Shown piece by piece: positions 44,955 through 54,128 of a stretch of DNA of 64,000 nucleotides. The notes under the pieces were generated by a model, which saw nothing but the letters and a program-made list of their open reading frames with translations, was not told the DNA's origin and made no database searches. Origin of the DNA: Alphaproteobacteria bacterium (GTDB lineage Bacteria > Pseudomonadota > Alphaproteobacteria > JANSWW01); assembly GCA_024743275.1 (NCBI GenBank), contig JANSWW010000010.1, positions 62,001 through 126,000 on the forward strand, given 5' to 3'. Each line of letters begins with the position of its first letter. The stretch's first letter is position 1. The translations under genes and the position numbers were made by a program.

Positions 44955-45445
44955 TGAACTCTTCCCTATACTTAAGTATTACCCAAGTATCGCGACAATC
45001 TCACCAGCCCCATGTAAACCAAAACACTGCGGGACGGGTGAATTTTTTGCACACCTAAAGCAATAAAAATAATATTATAAATCAACTATTTGTTGATTTC
45101 ACAGGACTTCAACGCGAAAGTTGTCTTTTCCGCGAGATACACCCGTTAAACAATGCAAGGATATTTAGAGGTAGGACGGTTCGGAACTTGGAGCCGTTCG
45201 CCCGATAGTGTTATCGGAGGCGGGTGCTCGGTGCTTCCGCCGGCGTCCGGCGGATACACGCTGTGATCCCCGCATACGACCAGATATCCGGTTGACCAAG
45301 AGAGAAGCACGCGCCCCTTTGCGCTTACCGCGCCATCCATCTCGAATTCCGGACAGCGCGGCGGCGACGACAAGAAATGTCTCGGATTATATCTTTCTGC
45401 CGCCGCGGTGTTGCCCCTTGACGCTTGCATATCCATGTCGATCCC
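44955..45445. other. AT-rich intergenic region with palindrome and hairpin
   Basis: About 490 bases between the PAS-like gene and tamA. A perfect 12-bp palindrome, ATACTTAAGTAT (44968-44979), lies just upstream of the PAS-like gene with a CAAGTAT half-site after it, suggesting an operator. A perfect hairpin with 8-bp arms, AAATCAAC and GTTGATTT, and a 5-base loop is at 45079-45099. GC content drops sharply at 45050-45110. A minus-strand frame (45146-45340, 64 codons) is open but I cannot support it as a gene. Confidence 0.45.
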
Positions 45446-47212
45446 ATGCTCTCCCGCCCGCTGGCCCTGATCATTCTCATCGCAGGTATTCTTGCCACTG
45501 GTCCGCCCGCAAAGGCTGACATGGAGGTCGAAGTCAAACTGTCCGGTTTGCCGTCGAAAGACCTCGAGGCACTGGCCGAGGAAAGCCTCTTGCTCATGCG
45601 CGATGACGAGCCGGTCGATGATCGGATCGCGGTCGAGCGGCTGGCTGCCCTCGACCGTGGCATGCTCCGGAAATTGCTGGAGTCGCGCGCCTATTATGGT
45701 GCCGACATATCGGTCACCACCACGTTCAGCGAAAACGCAGCGGTGCTGGCGTTCGATGTCTCGCCGGGCAACCCATACCTCCTTGCCGATATCTCTTTCG
45801 ATTATGGCGCGAACACCGACGACCGGCTGCCCTATGACATTGAGGCGTTCGATCTCTATTCCGGCATGACGGCCAAGGCGGCTCCCCTCAAGGAGCTGTC
45901 GGGTCGCCTCGTCCGTCGGCTGCAAGAACTCGGATATCCGGAAGCCAGAATTGTCCGGACGCGGTTTATCTCCAACGCGGACATCGAAACCATCGATGGT
46001 GAGTTGGCGATCGAGACCGGTCCGCTTGTCACGCTCGGGTCCTTACGGTTCGAGGGCCTGGAGCGGGTAAACGAAGGCTACCTTCGGCGGCTTGTTTCCT
46101 GGCAACCGGGGGGGCTCTACGACCCCGCCCGGCTGACACGGGTGCGCCGTGCCCTGTCCGCGACGGGACTTTTCAAAACGATCGTTGTCGACCTGCACCC
46201 AGAAGGCGCACCCGGAGCCGACACACCGGTTCTGGTCCGACTTGAGGAACGGCCCCATAGGGCCCTGTCGGCGGGCCTTTCCTACTCAACGGACGAGGGT
46301 GTTTCGGCACATGCCGCATGGCGGCACCGCAATTTCGGCGGTGAAGGAGAAGTCCTTACGACCGAGGTCGAGGGCGGCGGCCGCCGGCAGGAGGCGAGTG
46401 CGGAGTACCGGGTTCCGAATTTTCGGAGCATCGGCCAAACGCTGACCGCTGAGTCCATTCTTTCCAGGGAGGACGACGACGCCTTCGAGGAGATCGGGAT
46501 CGAGAACATCTTGGTTCTGTCATGGCCCGTAGCGGAGACGTTGACCCTGACGCTCGGCCCGACCCTGACCATCTCCCAAGTGGACGATGGACGTACGTCC
46601 GATCTCTTTACCCTGCTCGGCCTTGTCGGGTCCGCACGCTACGACAGCACCGACGATCTGCTCAATCCGACAAAGGGCGCGAGGGTTGCCTTTCAATCGG
46701 CCCCGGCCGGCAGCGTCCTGGGTGAGAGAGTGGCTTTTTGGAGCAACGACTTCGCCGCCTCCACCTATATCGAACTCCTGCGGGAGGGCCGTCTTGTCTT
46801 CGCAACACGGGGCCGGCTCGGATCCATCGTGGGCGCTGAACGGGACGATATTCCAGCAACACATCGGCTCTATGCGGGTGGTGGCGGCTCGATCCGCGGC
46901 TTCGGATTCCGCGATGTCGGACCGATCGACCCGGACGGAGATCCCATCGGCGGCCGGTCCGTTATCGAAACCTCGGCCGAGCTTCGGTTCCGCTTCCTCG
47001 ACGACTACGGCCTTGTCCCGTTCATCGACGGCGGTCAGGTTTTCGAGGCGGTGATCCCGGATTTCTCGGGCGAATACCGATGGGCTGCCGGCCTCGGCCT
47101 TCGTTACTTTTCGCCGATCGGACCGGTGAGGCTTGATGTCGGTTTTCCGCTGAACGGTCGGGAAAGCGACGACGATTTCCAACTCTACATCTCCGTCGGG
47201 CAGGCCTTCTGA
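45446..47212 (+). CDS. tamA: TamA-type outer-membrane assembly protein (Omp85 family)
   Basis: A 588-residue Omp85-family protein. Signal peptide at residues 1-25 (ending P-A-K-A), POTRA domains from about 25 to 255 (with G-S-L-R-F-E-G-L-E and G-L-Y-D-P-A-R-L) and a 16-stranded barrel, including the conserved G-G-S-I-R-G-F-G-F-R loop motif near residue 480, ending in G-Q-A-F. With TamB it helps insert outer-membrane proteins or move lipids. ATG 45446 starts the signal peptide; the in-frame TTG at 45425 is less likely. The stop TGA shares a base with the tamB ATG. Confidence 0.9.
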   Translation: MLSRPLALIILIAGILATGPPAKADMEVEVKLSGLPSKDLEALAEESLLLMRDDEPVDDRIAVERLAALDRGMLRKLLESRAYYGADISVTTTFSENAAVLAFDVSPGNPYLLADISFDYGANTDDRLPYDIEAFDLYSGMTAKAAPLKELSGRLVRRLQELGYPEARIVRTRFISNADIETIDGELAIETGPLVTLGSLRFEGLERVNEGYLRRLVSWQPGGLYDPARLTRVRRALSATGLFKTIVVDLHPEGAPGADTPVLVRLEERPHRALSAGLSYSTDEGVSAHAAWRHRNFGGEGEVLTTEVEGGGRRQEASAEYRVPNFRSIGQTLTAESILSREDDDAFEEIGIENILVLSWPVAETLTLTLGPTLTISQVDDGRTSDLFTLLGLVGSARYDSTDDLLNPTKGARVAFQSAPAGSVLGERVAFWSNDFAASTYIELLREGRLVFATRGRLGSIVGAERDDIPATHRLYAGGGGSIRGFGFRDVGPIDPDGDPIGGRSVIETSAELRFRFLDDYGLVPFIDGGQVFEAVIPDFSGEYRWAAGLGLRYFSPIGPVRLDVGFPLNGRESDDDFQLYISVGQAF

Positions 47213-50200
47213 TGCGGCGCACCATGAAGGTCTCCGGGTTTGCCCTGGTGGGGCTTGTTGTCCTGCTGGTTGTCGCGGTCCTGTCCCTCCAGACCCGCTT
47301 TGTGGCCGGTCACATCGAGAGGATCGCGGCCAACTCCGTGCCGGGCTTGGAGGTCTCAGGACTGACTTTCTCATTGACGGGCCGGGTCACGTTGGATCGC
47401 ATCGCAATGGCCGATGAAGACGGAGTCTGGATGACGGCGGACGACATTCGTCTCGATTGGCGGTGGCGGCCGCTCGTCAACCGGACCCTAACGATTGATG
47501 AGGCAAGTGTCGGCTCGCTCGACATCGACCGCCCACCGCTGGACCGGCCCGCCACGGACGCCGGACCCGACCCCGCGCCGGAAGGGGAAAAATCGGCGAT
47601 CGCGTTTCCCCGGATCGACCTCCCCGTGGCGATCGACCTTCGACGCTTCGGGACGGATCGGCTGTGGCTCGGCCCGGCGGTCGCAGGCCAGGAAACGCTT
47701 CTTAAAATGTCGGGAGCAGCGGAAGCCAACCGTCAAGGCCGGCTTGATCTCACCCTCGATATCCGGCGTGAGAACGGCGTCGGCGGCGCCCTCAAGGCCG
47801 GGGTCTTGGTCGACCCGCGGGACCAGACGCTGGACCTTGTTCTTGAAGGGGCCGAGCCACGGGGTGGCATCATCGCCGGGCTGCTCGGTGTGCCCGGCGC
47901 CCCACCGACCACCGTGACCCTCGCCGGAGACGGGACATTGGATGCCTGGTCCGGCACGGTGTCCGCGACGATCGGCACCGACATCGCGACGGATTTGGAT
48001 CTATCCCTTGCCTTCCGCCCAAGTCTTGAGGTGACGGTAAAAGGCAATGTCATGCCCGGCCCGCTGGTTCCCGCGGACGCCACCGGATATGTCGGCGAGA
48101 CGGTCGCCCTCGATCTCGCGGCCGCCCTCTCGTCCGACAGCGCCATCGATGTCCAGCGGCTGAAGGTCTCGCTCGCCGCCGGTCGGGTGGAGGCGCAAGG
48201 CGCCTTGTCCGCCGACGGGACTGTCGCGGGCCATCTCGAGTTCAGGACGGGGCCGGGGTTGGTGCTGCCGGCCCCCTATGGCGTTGCGGCGGCGTCCCTG
48301 ACCGCAGCCGTTGACGGGCCGATGGGGAGCCCATCGATCACCGTCGTGGCCACGGTCACCGATCCGAAGATCCAGGACGCCGGAATCGATCCGCTGCTTG
48401 CCGGCACCTCCCGCCTGGAGGCGGTGATGAACCCGTCCCTGGCGGCCGGGACAGTCGATATCGAGGACCTGCGCTTCGCCTCGGACTTGATCGAGATGAC
48501 GGGTGACGGCGCGGCCAACTGGAGGCAACCCGGAGGGATGGCCGTTTTGTCGGTTGCCGCCCCCGACCTTCAGCCGTTTTCGGATGTCGCCGGCCTCGCT
48601 CTTCAGGGGCGGATGGACGGGTTGATCGTGCTCGATGTGGCGGAGAACGCCCACACGACCGCGGAGATTACCGTCGAGAACCTGAAAACCGGCCTAGGAG
48701 AGGTCGACGCGCTGCTTCCGCCGCGACTGTCCCTTTCCCTGTCCGGCGCGGCTCCGACGCATGGCGGTCCGGTCAGGATAGAAGATCTGGCGGTCGATGC
48801 CGGACCGATCCTGCTCAACGCGGCCGGCATCCTGGATCCCGTCGGCGACACCACCGGCGTGATCATCCACATCGATCTGCCCGACTTGGCCGCCTTCGAC
48901 CCGCTTGCCGGCGGCATCGGCCTTGCGGGCCAGGGTGGAATCACGGGCGAGATCGATGGCCCCTTGGACGATCCGTCGATATCGGGTCGGGTATCCGCGC
49001 AGCGCCTCTCGATCGCCGACAACGACTTCGAGACCCTGTCGGTCGCGTTGGCCGCCGAGCGGATCCTGAGCCGTCCGAGGGCCGATGTGGATCTTGCCGT
49101 CGGTACCCGCTACGGACCGGTCGCGCTGACCGGTTCCGTCACCTTGGACAAGCGTTCGCTTTCAGTGAGCGATCTCACGCTCCGGCAGGACCGGATCAAT
49201 GCGGTTTCCGGCACTCTCGCCATCGACCTGGACACATTCGTGGCCAGCGGCCGGCTGGCTCTGGATGTACCCGCGTTGGCGTCCCTTTCCGATCTTGCCG
49301 GCCAAGACATCGACGGCCGGCTGAGGGCGACCATCGACTTGTCCGAACGGGCTGCGCGACAGAGCGCCCGGCTACGGTTGAAAGCCGAGGGGCTTGAAGC
49401 GTCGGGTGTCGTTGTCCGAAACACGGTTCTCGACCTCACGGCGTCGGGCTTTACCGCGTCGGATCCAATGACCGCTGCGCTGGACCTGAAGGGCGATATC
49501 CAGGGCATCGAGGTCGACGGGGCCCGCATCGACCGGTTGGACGTCTCCGCCAACGGCCCGCTTTCGGCGCTCGCGGTGGAATTGGCGGGAAACGGATCCA
49601 CCGGTGAGCCGTTTGACATCGAGATGGCGGCTTTGATCGGGGCGATCGACGGCATCACGGGCCGGGTGGACCGCCTTGCCGCACGCTTCGGCGCGGCGAC
49701 CGCGTCGCTCGACACGCCGGCGCGGTTTTCACTCGGCCCCGACGGTATGACAGTGGATGTCCCCGGCCTCACGGTGTTGGAGGCCGTCGTCACAGCCGAT
49801 ATGTCGCTTGCCGATACCGTCGAGGGGACACTGACGCTGGACGGGCTGGACTTACAGCGGGTGACAGGTCTGTATCCGGATGCCCCGCCCCTCAGAGGCT
49901 CGGTCTCCAGCACCTTGACGCTAAGCGGCGCCGCGACGGACCCGACCCTCTCTCTGCGAACCGCGATCAACGAGGCGGGCGTCGATACAGAAGGCGCCCC
50001 GTTGCCGACGTTGACCGGGGACATCGAGGTCAACACGTCGGCGGGGCGGACCGTCGTGGAAGCGTGGGTTTCGGGCTTTGCCGATGAACCGTTGACGGTT
50101 CAGGCCGATGTCCCGGTTTCGGTGGATCTCGCGGCGTTCGCTCCGCGTATCGACACCGGCGCGCCCTTTGCCGGAGAGATCGCCTGGCGAGGCGACGTTG

Positions 50201-51435
50201 CTCAACTGATGCGATATGTCCCGGTCGCCGGCATATCCGCCGGCGGTCTAACCGACATAGATATCCGGGCGGCGGGGACTTTCGAAAAACCGGAGGTCTC
50301 GGGTGTCTTGGCGCTGAGCGACGGGACGGTTTCGAGCACTCTGGCCGGGGTTACGCTCACGCCCGTCACCGCCCTGATCTCGGGCGAAACCGATCGAATC
50401 ACTCTGGATGTCGCGGCGGCGACCCCGCGCGACGGGACGCTTGGCCTTAGGGGATACATCGATTTGGCGGCACCCTTGGACCCGACGGTCGCCCTCACAC
50501 TCACCGCCGAGAACGCCACGCTTGCCAAGCGCGAAGATGTGACCGCCGCGATCGACGCGGCGATCGCGATCGGCGGCCAGGCCTCCGACATGTCGGTCAC
50601 GGGAGAGATCAAGCCCCGGGAGATCGCGATTCGCCTGATCGACGCCCTCCCCCCCTCCGTCACGACGATCGACGTCGTCCGACGCGAGGATCTCGAGACA
50701 GCGGTGGCGGAAGAGGAGACGGCGCCGCCGTCCCGCGTGGCGTTGGATCTGAACATTCCGATCAATGGCCGGGTATTTGTTCGGGGACGCGGACTGGACA
50801 GCGAATGGGGCGGGGGGTTCCGTGTCACCGGGACGGCGGACGCCCCGGTGCTTTCCGGACAGATCATGCCGATCCGGGGGCAGCTCAATTTCGCCGGACG
50901 GGGATTCGACATCACCGAAAGCGTCATCCGGTTCGACGGCAAAACCGACCGGCCCACCCTCGCCATCCGGGCGACAACCCAAGCCGAGGACGTCACGGCG
51001 ATCGTTTCCGTCGCGGGAACGCCGGCCGATCCCGAGATCGTCTTCTCGTCGGAACCGGAGCTGCCCCGGGACGAAGTGATGGCCCGTATTCTCTTCGGAA
51101 AGTCCACGGCGCAGCTCACCCAGGCCGAAGCGCTGCAGCTTGCCCAAGCGGTGGCGACGGCGACGAGCGGCGAAGCCGGATTTACCGATATGGCGCGCGA
51201 CGCGCTCGGCCTCGATCAGCTCGGTTTCGGCGGTGCCGGCGACGGAGGCCTCGGCACCATCGAGGCGGGCCGGAACGTCGCCGAGGGCGTCTATGTGGGC
51301 ATCGAACAGGGCGCATCCGCCGCCTCGACCCGGGTCAAAGTCGAGGTCGACGTGACGGACCGTATCAAGGTGGAGACCGAAGTCGGCGGCACCGCCGAGA
51401 GCCGGGTCGGCGTCACCTACGAGTTCGATTACTGA
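47212..51435 (+). CDS. tamB: TamB-type translocation/assembly module protein
   Basis: A 1407-residue AsmA-like protein. An N-terminal membrane anchor (about residues 8-28) is followed by a very long beta-rich region of repeated strands, thought to form a hydrophobic groove spanning the periplasm, and a C-terminal TamB (DUF490) domain (about 1080-1407) with G-R-G-L-D-S-E-W-G-G and the terminal V-T-Y-E-F-D-Y. It works with TamA, encoded immediately upstream with a one-base overlap. Length is typical. Confidence 0.92.
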   Translation: MRRTMKVSGFALVGLVVLLVVAVLSLQTRFVAGHIERIAANSVPGLEVSGLTFSLTGRVTLDRIAMADEDGVWMTADDIRLDWRWRPLVNRTLTIDEASVGSLDIDRPPLDRPATDAGPDPAPEGEKSAIAFPRIDLPVAIDLRRFGTDRLWLGPAVAGQETLLKMSGAAEANRQGRLDLTLDIRRENGVGGALKAGVLVDPRDQTLDLVLEGAEPRGGIIAGLLGVPGAPPTTVTLAGDGTLDAWSGTVSATIGTDIATDLDLSLAFRPSLEVTVKGNVMPGPLVPADATGYVGETVALDLAAALSSDSAIDVQRLKVSLAAGRVEAQGALSADGTVAGHLEFRTGPGLVLPAPYGVAAASLTAAVDGPMGSPSITVVATVTDPKIQDAGIDPLLAGTSRLEAVMNPSLAAGTVDIEDLRFASDLIEMTGDGAANWRQPGGMAVLSVAAPDLQPFSDVAGLALQGRMDGLIVLDVAENAHTTAEITVENLKTGLGEVDALLPPRLSLSLSGAAPTHGGPVRIEDLAVDAGPILLNAAGILDPVGDTTGVIIHIDLPDLAAFDPLAGGIGLAGQGGITGEIDGPLDDPSISGRVSAQRLSIADNDFETLSVALAAERILSRPRADVDLAVGTRYGPVALTGSVTLDKRSLSVSDLTLRQDRINAVSGTLAIDLDTFVASGRLALDVPALASLSDLAGQDIDGRLRATIDLSERAARQSARLRLKAEGLEASGVVVRNTVLDLTASGFTASDPMTAALDLKGDIQGIEVDGARIDRLDVSANGPLSALAVELAGNGSTGEPFDIEMAALIGAIDGITGRVDRLAARFGAATASLDTPARFSLGPDGMTVDVPGLTVLEAVVTADMSLADTVEGTLTLDGLDLQRVTGLYPDAPPLRGSVSSTLTLSGAATDPTLSLRTAINEAGVDTEGAPLPTLTGDIEVNTSAGRTVVEAWVSGFADEPLTVQADVPVSVDLAAFAPRIDTGAPFAGEIAWRGDVAQLMRYVPVAGISAGGLTDIDIRAAGTFEKPEVSGVLALSDGTVSSTLAGVTLTPVTALISGETDRITLDVAAATPRDGTLGLRGYIDLAAPLDPTVALTLTAENATLAKREDVTAAIDAAIAIGGQASDMSVTGEIKPREIAIRLIDALPPSVTTIDVVRREDLETAVAEEETAPPSRVALDLNIPINGRVFVRGRGLDSEWGGGFRVTGTADAPVLSGQIMPIRGQLNFAGRGFDITESVIRFDGKTDRPTLAIRATTQAEDVTAIVSVAGTPADPEIVFSSEPELPRDEVMARILFGKSTAQLTQAEALQLAQAVATATSGEAGFTDMARDALGLDQLGFGGAGDGGLGTIEAGRNVAEGVYVGIEQGASAASTRVKVEVDVTDRIKVETEVGGTAESRVGVTYEFDY

Positions 51436-51496
51436 ACAATCGAAAAGACCGCGGTCGCACTGACCCTATCGGCTGAAGTCCGATGACGGCCGATTT

Positions 51497-51526
51497 ACCC
51501 CTGCCTCCGGGACCCCTGCCTCCGGG
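51497..51526. repeat. 15-bp tandem duplication
   Basis: Two exact copies of acccctgcctccggg between tamB and the tRNA gene. Confidence 0.75.
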
Positions 51527-51543
51527 CTGGACCCTTGAAAAAT

Positions 51544-51619
<76 letters not shown>

Positions 51620-51926
51620 ACCGGGAACGCCGGGCGGGCGTTGGCCCCGCTGGCGTGAAGCCGGGGATATAGAAGGTCGTCCCTCCGCTGTCAACCGGCC
51701 GCTATCAACCGGCCCTTTCCGGCCTTTTGGCCCGTTCTGGCCCGATCCGGCCCGATCCGGCCCGGCGAATTCGCCCGTGCGGCGATAAACCGGCGGATGG
51801 GCGCGGATGTCCTTTTGCGAAAACGCGCATCCTCGCTTATATGACGGTGCGCACATCTTCTTTGCCGCCGCCACCCCCGGGCCCATCCGACGGCCACGGG
51901 TCCGCCGAAAGGAAAGTCCCGCCTCC
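51620..51926. other. intergenic region before yggT
   Basis: About 307 bases holding the tRNA promoter side and the yggT leader. It contains a run of 10-base units (ggcccgttct, then ggcccgatcc twice, then a partial) at about 51729-51765. No gene is supported. Confidence 0.4.
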
Positions 51927-52217
51927 ATGATCGCGTTCTTCAATCTGATCGACACCGTCATCTCGCTCTATATCTGGGCCCTGATCATCTCCGCGATCCT
52001 GAGCTGGCTGGTCGCGTTCAACGTGATCAACACGTCGAACCGCTTCGTCTACATGGTCGGCGACTTCCTCTACCGGGTCACCGAGCCGGCCCTCCGACCG
52101 ATCCGGAACATCATTCCCAATCTCGGCGGCATCGATATCTCGCCGGTGATCCTGATCCTGCTGCTGGTCTTCCTGCGCAACTTCATCCGCTACGACATCG
52201 CCCCCGGAATGATGTAA
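51927..52217 (+). CDS. YggT family membrane protein
   Basis: A 96-residue integral membrane protein with two hydrophobic segments (about 8-30 and 70-88) and the family motif E-P-A-L-R-P-I-R-N-I-I-P between them. YggT proteins are small inner-membrane proteins of poorly known role, linked in some bacteria to osmotic stress. ATG 51927 is chosen because it begins the first helix; the frame is open upstream. The last codons G-M-M-stop are the first unit of a five-copy 14-base tandem array. Confidence 0.88.
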   Translation: MIAFFNLIDTVISLYIWALIISAILSWLVAFNVINTSNRFVYMVGDFLYRVTEPALRPIRNIIPNLGGIDISPVILILLLVFLRNFIRYDIAPGMM

Positions 52218-52273
52218 CCGGAATGATGTAACCGGAATGATGTAACCGGAATGATGTAACCGGCATGATGTAA
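52204..52273. repeat. five tandem copies of a 14-mer at the yggT stop
   Basis: Five copies of ccggaatgatgtaa (the last with a single a-to-c change) in direct tandem. The first copy encodes the end of the YggT protein and its stop codon; the rest lie in the 3' region and repeat the stop codon. Confidence 0.95.
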
Positions 52274-52452
52274 GGGACCTTTTGCGAGCCGCGCCCCGTC
52301 GGGCGGTCACAAGGTCGCATCTGTAGCAGTGAAGGTCGCTGTCGCCACCCCATGGAAGATCGGGACGGCCAACACTGCGCCCATCGAACGCCCGGCGAGG
52401 TCTTCGCGCGCGCCGACCCATCATCCGACGAATTTGGGGAGATCGTCACCAC

Positions 52453-53346
52453 ATGGCTGAAGCAACACTGATCGATGGCAAGGCCTTCGCCGTCACCCTG
52501 CGCGGCAAGGTCGCCGAGGGCGTGGCCAAACTGAAGGCCGACCACGGCGTCACACCGGGCCTTGCCGTGGTCCTCGTCGGCGAGGATCCGGCGAGCCAGG
52601 TCTATGTCCGCAACAAGGGCAAGCAGACCGTGGAAGCGGGCATGGAGAGCTTCGAGCACAAGCTGCCGGCGACGACGAGCCAGGCGGAACTGCTGGCCCT
52701 CATCGACAGCCTGAACAAGGACGACAAGGTTGACGGCATCCTCTGTCAGCTTCCGGTGCCCGACCAGATCGACGGCGACACCATCATCAACGCCATCGCC
52801 CCGGAAAAGGATGTCGACGGCTTCCATGTGATCAACGCCGGCAAGCTCGCCACCGGCCAACAGGGCCTGGTTCCCTGCACACCGCTCGGCTGCCTGCTGC
52901 TGCTCAAGGACCATCTCGGCCCGCTTTCCGGCAAGTCGGCCGTGGTCATCGGCCGATCCAACATCGTCGGCAAGCCGATGGCCCAGTTGCTCTTGAAGGA
53001 GAGCTGCACGGTCACGGTCGCCCATTCCCGGACCAAGGACCTGCCCGCGGTGGCCCGCGAAGCGGATATCCTGGTCGCCGCGGTCGGCCGGCCGGAAATG
53101 GTCACCGGCGACTGGGTGAAGCCCGGCGCCACGGTCATCGATGTCGGCATCAACCGGGTCGATAATCCGGAGACCGGCAAGACCAAGTTGGTCGGCGATG
53201 TCGACTTCGCCTCCGCCGCCCAGGTGGCCGGCGCGATCACGCCGGTCCCGGGCGGGGTCGGCCCGATGACCATCGCCTGCCTTCTGCGCAATACGCTGGA
53301 GGCCGCCTGCCTGCGCCGGGGTATCCCGACCGACGGGATTCTCTAG
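52453..53346 (+). CDS. folD: methylenetetrahydrofolate dehydrogenase/cyclohydrolase
   Basis: A 297-residue bifunctional cytoplasmic enzyme interconverting 5,10-methylene- and 10-formyl-tetrahydrofolate with NADP+. The catalytic Lys55 lies in [16 protein letters not shown] near residue 96 and the C-terminal signature [10 protein letters not shown] are intact. The Rossmann motif G-R-S-N-I-V-G-K-P is near residue 173. Length is normal. Confidence 0.96.
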   Translation: MAEATLIDGKAFAVTLRGKVAEGVAKLKADHGVTPGLAVVLVGEDPASQVYVRNKGKQTVEAGMESFEHKLPATTSQAELLALIDSLNKDDKVDGILCQLPVPDQIDGDTIINAIAPEKDVDGFHVINAGKLATGQQGLVPCTPLGCLLLLKDHLGPLSGKSAVVIGRSNIVGKPMAQLLLKESCTVTVAHSRTKDLPAVAREADILVAAVGRPEMVTGDWVKPGATVIDVGINRVDNPETGKTKLVGDVDFASAAQVAGAITPVPGGVGPMTIACLLRNTLEAACLRRGIPTDGIL

Positions 53347-53372
53347 ACGCCGAAGGTCATTGGGCCGGCCTA

Positions 53373-53804
53373 TCACCAGGTCAGGGTCTGGGTGTTCTCC
53401 TTGAACAGGGCCTCGCCGGTCAGATTCGGACTACCGACTTTCAATCGGTCGACCAGATCCGCGTCGGCCACGCCGAAGTGGTTCATGCAGGTCGGGCAGA
53501 CGAGAATCGTCGCGCCTGAGTCGAGCAGCACACCCATCGTCTGCTGTTGCCCGAGGAAGTCTGCGGTGTTGGCCTTGCTGGCCGCCAGCACGGCCTTGTC
53601 GTTCATGAAGATCGTCAGCGCATGGCCGCGATTCATCTGATTGCCGCCGAAGTTGAGGGCCATCGTGATCCGGTGGGGGTCATCGCTGCTGAGATTGATG
53701 AACAGCGGCTGTTTGGTGGCGGCCCGCGCCGTGATCGGCGCCATGGCCGAAGCAAAGCCCGCGGTCACGGCGGCGACCATCGCGTTTCGTCGAGATAGGG
53801 TCAT
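53373..53804 (-). CDS. exported DsrE/DsrF-like protein
   Basis: A 143-residue protein with an N-terminal signal sequence (about 1-29, with a twin-arginine S-R-R-N and A-R-A cleavage), then a DsrE-type Rossmann-like fold. Two cysteines occur as V-C-P-T-C near residue 100. The family handles sulfur transfer or persulfide chemistry, but the substrate here is unknown. ATG 53804 is preferred over GTG 53813 because GGAG lies 10 bases before it. It converges with folD. Confidence 0.78.
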   Translation of the reverse strand: MTLSRRNAMVAAVTAGFASAMAPITARAATKQPLFINLSSDDPHRITMALNFGGNQMNRGHALTIFMNDKAVLAASKANTADFLGQQQTMGVLLDSGATILVCPTCMNHFGVADADLVDRLKVGSPNLTGEALFKENTQTLTW

Positions 53805-53943
53805 GGGTTTCACGCTCCGATAGAGTTGCGGTTCTCCTCACGCTATCGGGCGCGTGGTCGCCAACATTGATCTCGGTCAAGAGTTTGGGAAATGCCACAT
53901 TTCATGCCGCGACGGTGTCGCACCCGCATGTGCCGAGGACGTA

Positions 53944-53990
53944 TAAGGGGGACGTGTATGGGGGGGTGTGTATGGGGGACGTGTATGGGC
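53944..53990. repeat. G-rich tandem repeat, possible G-quadruplex
   Basis: Three to four imperfect copies of a gtgtatggggg-type unit. Four G tracts (53947-53951, 53960-53966, 53974-53978, 53987-53989) are separated by loops of 7-8 bases, long but compatible with a G-quadruplex. It lies in the 5' region shared by the divergent DsrE-like and ureohydrolase genes. Confidence 0.55.
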
Positions 53991-54128
53991 GACGCCATAA
54001 GCTTCGCCCCGGACGTTGACCGGGTTGCCGGAATGGTTGTCAGATAATGCCGATCCAGCACGTGCCGAGGGCACGGTTTCCCTAAACCGGTGCCGAATGC
54101 GGTGCCCAAGACTGAATGGAACCAGGCC

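Noticed and set aside
45146-45340. 64-codon minus-strand frame before tamA
   Set aside because: No ribosome site, no recognisable family; kept only as a note in the intergenic entry.
52204-52273. CRISPR-like array
   Set aside because: The 14-mers are in direct tandem with no spacers.
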